Source: Pseudeuparius sepicola (Eukaryota > Arthropoda > Insecta > Coleoptera > Anthribidae). Taken from it: DNA of 64,000 nucleotides. Both the position numbers and the translations under genes were made by a program. The notes beneath the pieces were generated by a model, which was not told where the DNA came from, did not search any database, and saw only the letters and a list, made by a program, of their open reading frames with translations. Location of the stretch: positions 66,694,692 to 66,758,691 of the forward strand of contig OY987299.1 in assembly GCA_963920635.1 (NCBI GenBank), given 5' to 3'. Below are positions 54,761 to 63,935 of this stretch, one piece after another; position 1 is the first letter of the stretch, and every line of letters begins with the position of its first letter.

Positions 54761-55240
54761 ATGTCTCGGAACTGCAGAACGCCCTCCCCGGACATAGACG
54801 AAATGCTGGATTTTGTGGAGAGAGGCTACCCTCCATTACTTGACCGAGCCCCCACACCCGGTGCGGATATAGAATGGCTTCCGGTCTCGTCCCCGGGCCA
54901 TATACTCAGAACACCCTCCCCGGATATAGACGAAATGTTGGACTTCGTGGAGCAATGTTATCCTCCGTTGCGTGACCGTGCTCCCACGCCCGGTGCCGAC
55001 CTAAAGGGGCTTCCAACTACGGACGATTTATTCTCCAAGCCTGAAACCCCACCGTGGAGCATTCAGTCTGTCGCCGACTATGTCGAGAAATACCCGACCA
55101 CCAAGGACTGGCTTCCCGAGGTAAGGCGGGCGCTGTACGCACTCCGACCGCCTGGCGGACCACCAAACTCCCGAGTGCGTCGCCCCCTCAAAACCTCTGG
55201 CGGTCGGACTATTTTCGTACAACTCCCAACGGCACCATGA
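54761..55240 (+). CDS. Accessory ORF3 of element D
   Basis: An intact 159-residue frame starting just after a CTCATTCCAG acceptor (54755-54758). It contains a duplicated block of about 42 residues: RTPSPDIDEMLDFVERGYPP... and RTPSPDIDEMLDFVEQCYPP..., each followed by RAPTPGAD. The remainder is Pro-rich, ending in a basic stretch (RVRRPLKTSGGR). No known domain and no signal peptide or membrane segment, so it is not an env. The motif DEMLDF resembles DMLDLF in ORF4. It could be a regulatory or particle-associated protein; this is inference. Confidence 0.65.
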   Translation: MSRNCRTPSPDIDEMLDFVERGYPPLLDRAPTPGADIEWLPVSSPGHILRTPSPDIDEMLDFVEQCYPPLRDRAPTPGADLKGLPTTDDLFSKPETPPWSIQSVADYVEKYPTTKDWLPEVRRALYALRPPGGPPNSRVRRPLKTSGGRTIFVQLPTAP

Positions 55241-55445
55241 TCATCGATAAACAGGCCTATTCTGTAAAATTTCTTTAAGAGTGTTATTATTTATTTTTTA
55301 TTTAGGTGGTATATTAAATTATTTCAGGTATTGTAGGGGACTGACCGGTGTTTTCTTACGATTATTTTGTTTCCCTTCGTAAAACATCCACATCGGTCAT
55401 GTGTTTAATATTCTTTTTTTTACAGTCACACATATACGGGTTACC

Positions 55446-55922
55446 ATGAGCGACATAAGTAATCAGGACATGTTAGATCTTTTTGATGAGGGCTGGATTC
55501 TACCGAGCCCCGAACCAACTCTACCGAGCCCCGAACCAACTCTACCGAGCCCCGAACCGACTCTACCGAGCCCTGAACCAACTCTACCAAACCCCAAGCC
55601 GACTCCGTTGACTGCAAAACAAGCGTCTGCGAAGCCAGAGCCTATAGCAGACGCCAAGTATGTGACGTCACCTAGCAACAAATGTTGGAGGTGTGGACAA
55701 CCCGGACATCAACGATGGGCTTGTCGAGGACCACCACTAAAGTTTTGTTCCTGTTGTGGAAAAATTGGTATTTTCTCTAGAGATTGTAAATGTGCAAATC
55801 GCGTATATCCTCACATTGCTCAACTACCTTTACATCTCCGAATCCGGTTAAGTCAAACACGACCGGTCTATAATCTACCACCGTGCCGCACTTGCGGCTG
55901 CAATACTTTTCACCGATTTTGA
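55446..55922 (+). CDS. Accessory ORF4 of element D, zinc-knuckle protein
   Basis: ATG at 55446, 22 bases after a strong 3' splice site (TTCTTTTTTTTACAG ending 55424). The 159-residue product starts MSDISNQDMLDLFDEG, then four or five tandem LPSPEPT heptads, a linker, and the pair CWRCGQPGHQRWAC (CCHC) and CSCCGKIGIFSRDC (His replaced by Ile). The pair is the same as at the end of this element's gag, so it was probably duplicated from gag. Two more Cys pairs (PPCRTCGC) lie near the C terminus. Likely binds nucleic acid; role unknown. Confidence 0.65.
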   Translation: MSDISNQDMLDLFDEGWILPSPEPTLPSPEPTLPSPEPTLPSPEPTLPNPKPTPLTAKQASAKPEPIADAKYVTSPSNKCWRCGQPGHQRWACRGPPLKFCSCCGKIGIFSRDCKCANRVYPHIAQLPLHLRIRLSQTRPVYNLPPCRTCGCNTFHRF

Positions 55923-56022
55923 TATTTTTTAAGGGATTTCAACCCGTTTGTTTTTAGGAAATTATAAATTAAAAAAAATTTATTAGATGGAAAATTAATT
56001 TTTTTTGCCGATGTAAAAGGGG

Positions 56023-57640
56023 TGTAACGAAATTCGTTATTTTTTTTATTAAAAAGAAACGTATTTTTCATTTTTTTATGTCGACCGCACCGCGCCAAAT
56101 ATTTTTGTTATTTTCACGGGTTAGGTGTGTGCATTAAAATTAAACATTTTTAAGTTCAACGAAATCTCTTATCTGCCGTATTTCCGAATTATTTTATATA
56201 CCGAGTTTTAAAAGAAGCTACTGATTTAGGCGAGCAATATTTCTGTAAAATATATTTAGTGGAGAATAATCTTTATTTCTAGGGCTAGAAACGCGCTTCT
56301 TGTGGGAAAACCGAATGATTTTATCTGTACTATTACATTTTAGAACCAGAAGCTGCATCAAACCGCTCACTATTGGTCTATGAGATTTTTCTTTTTTTTT
56401 TCGTATTTCGCACCGCACCAAGACTCGGTGCCGGCATAGCAACCGGGCTCTTGTTTTTTGTCTACCCCACCGGCCCGGCCGAAATCCGGTATAAAAGGGA
56501 AACCGAAAAATGCGAATGGGACACATTTTGATCGTCCGCCGACTTAGCAACGTAGGTAAGAAACTCTTGTAGGGTAACCATTTTACTGACTATTTTTATT
56601 TACTGTAGTGCAGAAAATATTCTTTTTTTTCTTTCCGACCGAACTATTGGGTTTAAAATTTTATATTTGCAATTGATTCAAGTGTAATTGCTGGCCATTA
56701 CTCCTACAGTAAGAGGCCTGGACCTTTACAAAACTTGAAATCGAAAACAAATATCTGGTCTAGCCGAATTCAAGTGTAGCTGCCGGCCATTACTCCTAGA
56801 GTAAGAGGCCTGGACCTTTACAAAACTTGAAATCAAAAACAAATATCAAGTGTAACTGCCGGCAAGGGGCCTGGACCTTTACAGAAACTTGAAATCGAAA
56901 ATTAAACAATAGGTTCCACTGATACCAAGTGTAATTGCTGGCCATTACTCCTAGAGTAAGAGGCGTGGACCTTTACAAAACTTGAAATCAAACGAAATCT
57001 AGCCTGTCAGCAGGACACACCGAACCCTCTTTACATAGTTGTTTAAAAACTAAAACCAAATACAAATCCCGGAGGGCTACAGTAGATACAAATGAATTTC
57101 TCTACCACCGTCCGAAACCGATAGAGTTTCTTGCTTACCCTAACGTAATTTTTTAACAAGCACCTATATTTTTTTATCACCGACCATTTAAGATACGCGT
57201 AGTGTTACGTACAACTGCAAGTCCGGTCAGCCTGTTTATTTACTTTCGTCACATTTTCTAAACCCACAACCGAATCTTATAAACTATAGGTTTTCCGTTT
57301 TCCCACAACCAATTATAACAAAAATAATTTGTTCACAGGTTATACAATTTTCTCTTGTAGGCAAATACTGGGGCACAAATGCCTCATTAAATATTTCATA
57401 TTGTTCAACTACGCGATGTTTGTAACAGTATAATAAATTAAAAGATCATATAATTTTCTTTTGGCTGTGTCATCCAAGTATTTGAATAAATTGTAAAAAC
57501 TTGTTTATTGTGTTATTTACTCCCCAATCCCAAAAAGAACAAACAAACTAAAACAAAATAGCTAAACGAACTTTGGATTTTTCTTTTCTTCACTGAACTA
57601 TCCGAGAAAAGACAAGTGGAGCATACCACTATAAAATAAC
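56023..57640 (+). repeat. Long LTR-like region of element D
   Basis: The polypurine tract AAAAGGGG (56015-56022) is followed by TGTAACGAAATTCG. A TATA box CGGTATAAAAGG is at 56489-56500, a splice donor GTAG/GTAAGAA at 56553, possible acceptors TTCACAG (57341) and CTCTTGTAG (57360), and AATAAA signals near 57433 and 57485. At 57641 comes TGGCGCCTGAGCAAAC, which looks like a primer-binding site. Only one copy is in the window, so it cannot be confirmed as an LTR by pairing. Confidence 0.45.
56679..57000 (+). repeat. Four diverged tandem repeats in the LTR-like region
   Basis: Units starting CAAGTGTAATTGCTGGCC at 56679, 56771, 56847 and 56936 (76-92 bp), each with GGCCTGGACCTTTACAAAAC and CTTGAAATC. 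Confidence 0.9.
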
Positions 57641-57701
57641 TGGCGCCTGAGCAAACTAAAGAACAAAAGAGAGGCAGCGTCCTCCACAAACTACCATCTT
57701 T

Positions 57702-58430
57702 CTATTCCCGTAAAAGCCTCAAAATTGTAACGAAAAATATTACAGAACTATCAACATCCAAACGAAAAGAAATAGTAGTAGTCACGTTACAAATTGTCTT
57801 GGCTACAGCACCGGCACCGCCTGCCACCGAACCAAGGGCGCCCAAGGCACCTAGGAGGGGCAGTAAAGGAAGAAATCCGCCGGTATGCTGGAACGGAATT
57901 GTGCGAGGAATTTTCACGTTCCTCTTTCCACCCGCCTTCTTAACGGCTATTCGTGCCGCTTTTAAAGCAACCAACGACGCTTTCTTTAAGTGCTTCATGT
58001 CATTCAACTGACTGTTGCTCAAAGTTTTTTTCAGAGATCTTTCAACTTTTTTGACAATGTCTCTTTTAAACGAAACCGGGCGCTTATTTATGCCCATACC
58101 GACCTTGCGTTTGACCTTCATCGTATTTGTAACGAACCACGCGGCAGCTTTTTCGTCAAATTTAGCGTCCCTCGATACCACTCGCTCCCACGCTCGATTT
58201 TCCAATTCTTTGTCTGCTTTATGTCTCTCTTCCAGAGACTTATTTTTGGAATATGGGATGTCGTGATCTTTGCAGGCGGCGTCTAGCTTATTGATGCCGG
58301 GATCTCCACGAGCAAGGCGTTTCTCCAACTTTGTTCCTGGACCGCAGTACTGGTAGCCGGGAAGGTGTAATTCGACTGGCAACCTATTGATGACGCTATT
58401 AACCAACCCACTTCCAGCGAAAGACGACAT
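57702..58430 (-). CDS. Parvovirus-like phospholipase A2 virion protein of the Polinton
   Basis: The ATG at 58430 starts MSSFAGSGLVNS. Residues about 20-60 have the secreted-type PLA2 signature: calcium loop YCGPGTKLEKR and the catalytic HD in ACKDHDIPYS. Parvoviruses use such a domain in VP1 to leave the endosome, and adintoviruses carry a related one. A long basic, helical middle follows, then GGFLPLLPLLGALGALG, a hydrophobic Gly/Leu segment that may be a membrane or core-protein motif. The last 30 residues (after GAVAKTI) look foreign, so the 3' end was probably replaced when element D inserted near 57790. Catalytic residues are intact. Copy is described only, not restored. Confidence 0.85.
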   Translation of the reverse strand: MSSFAGSGLVNSVINRLPVELHLPGYQYCGPGTKLEKRLARGDPGINKLDAACKDHDIPYSKNKSLEERHKADKELENRAWERVVSRDAKFDEKAAAWFVTNTMKVKRKVGMGINKRPVSFKRDIVKKVERSLKKTLSNSQLNDMKHLKKASLVALKAARIAVKKAGGKRNVKIPRTIPFQHTGGFLPLLPLLGALGALGSVAGGAGAVAKTICNVTTTISFRLDVDSSVIFFVTILRLLRE

Positions 58431-58470
58431 CACACTGAGCTGAACGAACAACGATGAGTTTTATTTATAC
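58431..58470 (-). promoter_or_regulatory. Core promoter of the PLA2 gene
   Basis: On minus, GGTATAAATAAAA at about 58462-58470 and TCAGTGTG (58431-58438), an initiator match that abuts the ATG at 58430. The 5' leader would be very short, as at 45604-45630. Confidence 0.55.
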
Positions 58471-58602
58471 CTTTTTCCAAGATTTGAAAAAAAAACAAAT
58501 GGCTTTTAAACGTTTATTAGAAATCAATTATTATACATATTTGTTATATTTTCCTATTAACTACAGCATATCACATTCAAATTTTTCAAATGTCCAATTT
58601 TC

Positions 58603-58837
58603 TCATTCTACAATAAATTCGATATTTGTAGATAGGCCGACGGGCCCGAGACTCTTCATGTAATACCTCCTTCCGTTACCGATATCCCTATTAATTTCTT
58701 CGATCCGTTGGGGCGTAAACTCGGCGGTGTATCGTTGCGGCAGCACCGTCTTAAATTCTTCGAACCTCCATATTTTGAACGCTTTCGAATTTCTTGACAA
58801 TCAAATTCCTGTTCAAGTGATTCAGGAACGACTGCAT
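58603..58837 (-). pseudogene. Small unknown Polinton ORF (frameshifted)
   Basis: The ATG at 58837 opens MQSFLNHLNRNLIVKKFESV. A frameshift near 58790 leads into RFEEFKTVLPQRYTAEFTPQ and GRRYYMKSLGPVGLSTN, stop at 58603. A TATA-like GTTATATAC lies on minus at about 58876-58884. It is upstream of PLA2 on the same strand. No domain recognised. Confidence 0.5.
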
Positions 58838-58839
58838 TT

Positions 58840-59427
58840 TGAACTCGGCAAATCGGACTGTATAAAACTGTAAGTGTATATAACGGGAAACTGCTTGCAA
58901 GGAATTGTGCTCGAATATATAGACCTCACCCCACCAAGCCGTTGGAGTGGGGGTTGCCCCGTCGTTGTAGTGGGGGCTGACCCCCACCTTTGGAGTGGGA
59001 TGGGGGCAACTGGGGGTCACACGTGGCCCAAAGATCAAAGGTTAACCTCTCAGGATCGAGGGGTCAACTGGGGTCATCCTGTGACGTCACGTGACATCGA
59101 GCGTGATGTAGCCACTTTGCACGCTTTTTTCAAGGTCGTGAGTTAGAACTCTCTTTGTATTACTACTCCTTAGGATTATTACTTTGTGGAATCGACCAGG
59201 CAAACTTAAACGGCTAAGTTGCGAAGCACCCTCGCTTGGTCAAAGTAATGTTTTTATTTGATAGTTCTTATTTGTTAGTAAATTGATTATACGGTTTTAG
59301 ATGCAGTACCATGTACGGTATACTGCCAGCAGATTGACCCACTTATTTGGCCTGGCCCAGAATAAGTACAAGAGAAGATCCTGTAGTAAAAAATGCAAAA
59401 AAATAATTTAATATACCGAGTGAATTT
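58840..59427. other. Right flank of the Polinton, G-rich, no gene
   Basis: The 58930-59100 stretch has repeated GTGGGG and CCCCACC motifs, including GGGGGCTGACCCCC. It may belong to the Polinton end. No inverted partner was found on the left side. Confidence 0.4.
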
Positions 59428-59470
59428 GTGCATCGAGGTTAACGGCGGTCTCTTTGAACAGCTACTGTAG
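59428..59470 (+). pseudogene. Tail of a Tc1/mariner-type transposase
   Basis: CIEVNGGLFEQLL followed by a stop matches the C-terminal GGLFEHLLH of the transposase at 32074-33197. Only this end is left. Confidence 0.5.
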
Positions 59471-60047
59471 TGCTTTGAATGTGCAATGTGTGCGAGTGTA
59501 GTTGTATTTTTTGGTTACCCTTCGGGGTTTTCTTGGCAGAGGGGATCCACCTAGTCATGGCCGTCAGGCTGAGTACCTCGCTTCAAACAAAAGAAATGGC
59601 GGTCCCCAACAGATTTAGAAAATGTGATGAATGTTGTGTTGTGCGACTTTTAATGTATAAAAGCAAGAAAACAGAAAATGGTGCAATATTCAATCCTGGA
59701 AATGTCAGTAAGGTAGGTGTTTCATAGGCATTATACTTCTACATGTTCCTTAGAGAGTAATCGTTTTCAAAAGGAAATCGAAATTCCGTGGTGAATCCTC
59801 GGATAAATTGATAGACGTGGCAACGCCGCGCTATTTTACTACCTGTCATTACCATTGACATACGTGAAATTTGAAGACACGTCACGCGGGCGTTCATAGG
59901 CGGTGTTTTTTGAGGGGTTTTAAACAATTTGGAAAAAAAAAATTTAGGCTTAAGACAAAATTTTTGAAAATTTATTTTGCAAGTATAATTTTTCTTGATC
60001 TGCCATAAACTTTGTTGTACTAAGTGATAGTTAACCCTGTATAGCGA
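59471..60047. other. No recognisable gene
   Basis: An 82-residue frame at 59479-59727 contains FRKCDECCVVRL but matches no domain I know. Confidence 0.4.
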
Positions 60048-61560
60048 ATGCCTTTTCAAAAAAAGAAAATAATCAATCAAAAACAAGGTCTCGGGGGTGG
60101 GAAGCGGTAGTTTTTCTCCGCAAAGTTTTGAAACACGGATTCGTGAAATATGGTATACAGGGTGATTTATTCATAAATACAATAATTTTAACTACGTCAT
60201 CAGGGAGGTACATATATACCAAAAACGCAAAAAGAAATTTTTTCGCTGCATATTTAAACAATGGTGTAATTTATCCCTAATCCCACGTAACGAGGCGCAC
60301 CTGAACGCATGTGAATGAGGCCTTCTGGTGGGGCACGTGGCGCCTGCCGCGATGTTGCCGTTTCGTTGCCATAATTTAAATAAGAAAAAATATCGAGTTT
60401 ATGAATTTACCTCTGGTGGATGGGACAATAAAAGAGTGTTAGCACACCTCGGACTTTCCGCATTCAGCATCTAACTGACACATATTCCTTGAGAATATCA
60501 CTACACTTTTGGCTGCCTCCCTATTTTCGAGGTTCCCGAACACCTTAGTTTTTGGTGCTCGGACGTAGTTTCCGAGAAAATGAATTTTCAAATTTCCTTT
60601 TGACACCTCACTTTTTACGGCGATATTTGTGGTTATAATCGGGGTGCATTTTTACTGTACACAGCTTAAACTAATCACCATACTATTTTGCACCTTTTGC
60701 AACATCGACACTTGGCGAAAACCCGCGGAAAAACATAAAATATCCAAGATTTATGTATTGTTATGCCCTGTCCGCTGTCCTCCGCTTAAGGAGGAATGCC
60801 TTTTCAAAAAAGAAAATAATCAAATCAAAAACAACCTTTCGGGGGTGGGAAGAGATAGTTTTCCCTGCAAATTTTTTAACCACGGATTCGTGAAATAAGA
60901 AATCTAGTGATTGCCTTTTCAAAAACCGACAATAATCAAATTAAAAACAATCTTGCGAGGGTAGAAAGGGTCAGTTTTTGTTCCGAAAATGTTTTCCACC
61001 ACGGATTCGTGAAATAAGGTATATAATATAGTAAATGCCATTTCAAAAAACGACTAAATAATCGTCTCAAAAGCAATCTCTAGTGGAGGGGGTAGTTTTT
61101 TCTGACAAATTTTTCCAACCACTAATTCGTGAATCTGGAATCATTTGGAACGTCCTTGCTAAAGCGGTGATGATCGGACTAAGAACTTTAGAATTATAAT
61201 TTTTTTCAGGGGGTGCATGGGGTAGTTTTTGTCCGGTGAATTTTTTCTACAACGGATTCGTGAAATAATAGTTATAGTGGCTACGCTTTCCAAAAACTAT
61301 AGTCGGAACAAAAGCAATCTATTCGAGGGTTTAAAGGGGTAATTTTTGACTGTAAATTTTTTCTACCACCATGCATCTGGAATCATTTTCAACGTCGTTG
61401 CTAAAAACGGGGCAGATAATCTCACCAAGAACAATGTAGTTATTATTTTTTTTCCTTGTGGGGTGCAGGGGGTAGTTTTTGTGCAATAATTTTCTTTCAG
61501 TCACGTACCTATTCGTAAAATATTGAATGCCCTTTCCAAAAACGACGATAAAAATAAATC
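60048..61560. repeat. Diverged satellite, about 115-124 bp unit
   Basis: Units starting GCC(T/A)TTTCAAAAA at 60050, 60798, 60913 and 61037, with later, more diverged ones to about 61560. Each has GGTAGTTTTT and ACGGATTCGTGAAATA. A MITE-like segment beginning TACAGGGTGATTTATTC at about 60155 separates the first unit from the others. Confidence 0.85.
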
Positions 61561-62991
61561 TCTCGAGAGAAGAATTCTATAGTTACTGCTGACAGCGTCA
61601 CTGTTAACCTTGGATTCTAAATGGGCAAGCTGCAAGCTCATTTTATTAGAGATCCTCTCTATATTTTTATAGTTCGGTAAAACCACCGACTGTTTGCACA
61701 ATCCGGCAACGCCGCCGATGCTTTTTCCTAGCGTGCTGCCTCCTAGTATTGAGTAAAGAAAGTACCAAGGCCGTGAAGGTAGAGCTGTGGAAGAATTCTT
61801 CTATAGACACTGCTGAAAGCCAGGGGAAGCCGGCTTTTGACTGTCAAATAATTACATTGTGTGGGATTTCTGTCCGCGTCGCGTGTATTTTCTGTGCTAC
61901 TAGGTATTACTAGTCCCGTGGCTTGTTAAATTTGGACTTTTAGGCGGTTCTTATTTTTGACCTACATCAGATCCCTCTGTGTAGCTGTCACTCCTGTCAC
62001 TGCCTTCCGAGCGATCGAGCGGTAGGTAACCATTATTTATTATGAGGTAATGCTGTATAATATCTAGATGGTATATTTTTTATAGTTGCTTATGTCTAGG
62101 TTATAGCCATTTCAGATAAGGAATAGGTATAAGAGTGTATCTGTATAAGTTTATATGTATAAATGTATAAGTCAGATCGGTTGGTGTTTTATTTTGGGCC
62201 ATCCCTTTTATTTATGCTTCTAAAAGACATCGAGAAAATTTGTTATCACCGAGCCAGATTGGGTCCAAGTTGTTAAAAATTATCCTACTCCAGTTTTAGC
62301 AAGGTTATTGATTATTTTGCGATACAATCATATACATATAGCAACCTATACCGCGCAAAAGAGACGTCCGGCTGGGGGAATAATTCGGCGGCCATTTTTA
62401 ACCCTAAATGAGGCGGCAAATTTTAAATAATTTATACGGGTGTGTTCCATAAATAATGTAATTTCTTGGTCGTCGTTTTGTGTAAAATGGAAATTATTTT
62501 AGTCCTAAGTACCTATACAACATAGGTCCAAATTTTTGTTGCTTTTAATTTTAAATTAATTCATTCGGGAAATGAAGCAGTTAACTGGGTTGAGAAATTA
62601 TACAACTTAATCAAAATAACATATTTTATTCATTATCAACTAATATATTATTATTTTACATTATACCTTATACAAACATTATAAATAATTACTTATAAAA
62701 AACATGAAAATATTTTTAATTACCCAACACTTTCATACAATATTACTTGGAATAATAATTATTTCTTTGAATACTTTTAATAATAACAACCTATTTTCCG
62801 GGAACATTTCTATACCTATTTCCGAATTTTTAGGCAGCTAGTATTATTCCTAAGAACTTTTTATTTTTGTTTGTTTAAAAAATTCAAGCAAAAGAAAACT
62901 TGGTAAAATCAACTTCTACTACTTTAATCTTTGCTTCAAAATGCAAGTGAAGTGATTTCTAATTACGCTCTTCTCTCTTCTTTGATCAACT
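61561..62991. other. No gene identified; one unexplained coding-like trace
   Basis: On minus at about 61560-61790 a frame reads ILGGSTLGKSIGGVAG, LPNYKNIERISNKM and LAHLESKVNSDAVSS. It looks protein-like but I do not recognise it. AGAAGAATTC...TATAG..ACTGCTGA occurs twice (61565 and 61788). The rest is AT-rich. AATAAA on minus near 62630 may end the exon at 62992. Confidence 0.4.
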
Positions 62992-63170
62992 TTAATAATT
63001 TTGCAGGCGGTGATCTGCAGTTAAGGTAATGTAATCTCCATGAGTTACTTCTTGAACCGGAATGAATTTCTTTGGTGGTCTTACCAATTTTGGCTCCACT
63101 GCTTCTTCGGTTAGGTTTCTAGATGGTAGAGCGCCACTTTTCACGTTCTTTCGTGTTGCATTAAAAACTC
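62992..63170 (-). CDS. Candidate terminal exon of an unknown gene
   Basis: On minus an acceptor TTTTGATGAACAG before 63170 is followed by an open frame of 59 codons (VFNATRKNVKSGALPSRN, RPPKKFIPVQEVTHGDYITL) ending at TAA 62992-62994. Polyadenylation signals follow within 400 bp. Composition looks like a real charged C-terminal tail. No domain is recognised and upstream exons were not found, so this is tentative. Confidence 0.4.
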
Positions 63171-63499
63171 CTGTTCATCAAAATAAATATAACACGCACA
63201 CATAGAGACCTTCCAGAGAATATTAGTGTCGATGACACCTAGAGTAGGTACTAAGCCATTTTCTAAATTTAGTTTCTTCTCGTGAAAACCTAAAAATTAT
63301 CAAGAAATCAGAAAATAGCAATAAAAACAATATTATTTAGCAAAAAATTATACCTATTTACTTACCTATGGAATGTATTTTCACAATTTGGATGTAAAAT
63401 TTTCTTCGTATTTTACAATGCTTTACCAAGTCATTTTTTGATCTTGTAACTATGAAAACGAAAAGCTATTAACTGTAGAGTGTTCCCATATATTTTGAC

Positions 63500-63935
63500 C
63501 CACCCCTAGAGCCTTTATTTTTCGAGTTAGAAAAAAATTACTTAAATGAAAGTTGTAGGGTTTTTTCTGAACCGTTAGGATCTGTTGCAAGATAAAACAA
63601 ATGAGCGTTGCAAATTTATGAAAAAATATAAACTTACTTCTTTTAATGGAACACCCTGTATATTTATGGATTTTTGAATTGCACGCATTTTTCCGATTCC
63701 AACAATATAAATATGTTATATATTTGCTCTAAGCACTCGCATGATATTCCAAATTGCAGATAAATACGATCTTTATATTTAATCAAGGTTGCCATGGAAA
63801 AACATTTCAACTTAAGCAAGAGCATTCCTGTCAATCCATTATTTTTGGGACAATACACCTTAGTACCCTACAACTTTCATTTAAGTAATTTTTTCTAACT
63901 CGAAAAATAAAGGCCTAGGGGTAGGAACAGCCTGT
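63500..63935. mobile_element. Inverted-repeat MITE
   Basis: Arms of about 70 bp: CCTAGAGCCTTTATTTTTCG at the left and CGAAAAATAAAGGCCTAGGG at the right, continuing CTTAAATGAAAGTTGTAGGG and its complement. An ACACCCTGTATATT motif at 63651 sits inside. Confidence 0.75.

Larger units (their letters stand above)
51130..57790 (+). mobile_element. Ty3/gypsy retrotransposon D with two accessory ORFs
   Basis: It interrupts the Polinton between the integrase start and the PLA2 gene. The order on plus is: truncated gag with zinc knuckles, protease, reverse transcriptase, RNase H, integrase, ORF3, ORF4, polypurine tract, long LTR-like region. No LTR was found at the left edge, where gag begins abruptly at about 51150. 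The right edge continues past the LTR-like region into a possible primer-binding site. Most pol genes have few breaks. Confidence 0.8.
45560..59100. mobile_element. Polinton/Maverick (adintovirus-like), split by element D
   Basis: Recognised genes are protein-primed DNA polymerase B (plus), unknown 215-residue ORF (minus), retroviral-type integrase with chromodomain (minus), phospholipase A2 protein (minus) and a small ORF (minus). This set defines Polintons and adintoviruses. Element D occupies 51.13-57.79 kb. No capsid gene, ATPase or protease was recognised, so the copy is incomplete. Terminal inverted repeats were not identified, and the limits given are those of the recognised genes. Confidence 0.85.

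Noticed and set aside
54761..55240. ORF3 as an envelope gene
   Set aside because: No signal peptide, membrane segment, furin site or cysteine pattern.
58874..59146. 90-residue plus-strand frame right of the Polinton
   Set aside because: G-rich repeat-derived sequence, no domain, and it overlaps the presumed promoter of the minus-strand ORF.
59180..59240. tRNA-like sequence (AGGCAAACTTAAACGGCTAAG...)
   Set aside because: No cloverleaf with T-loop GTTCGA and acceptor stem could be formed.
60048..61560. CRISPR-like array
   Set aside because: Units of about 120 bp are similar over their whole length and diverged; there are no short exact repeats with unique spacers.
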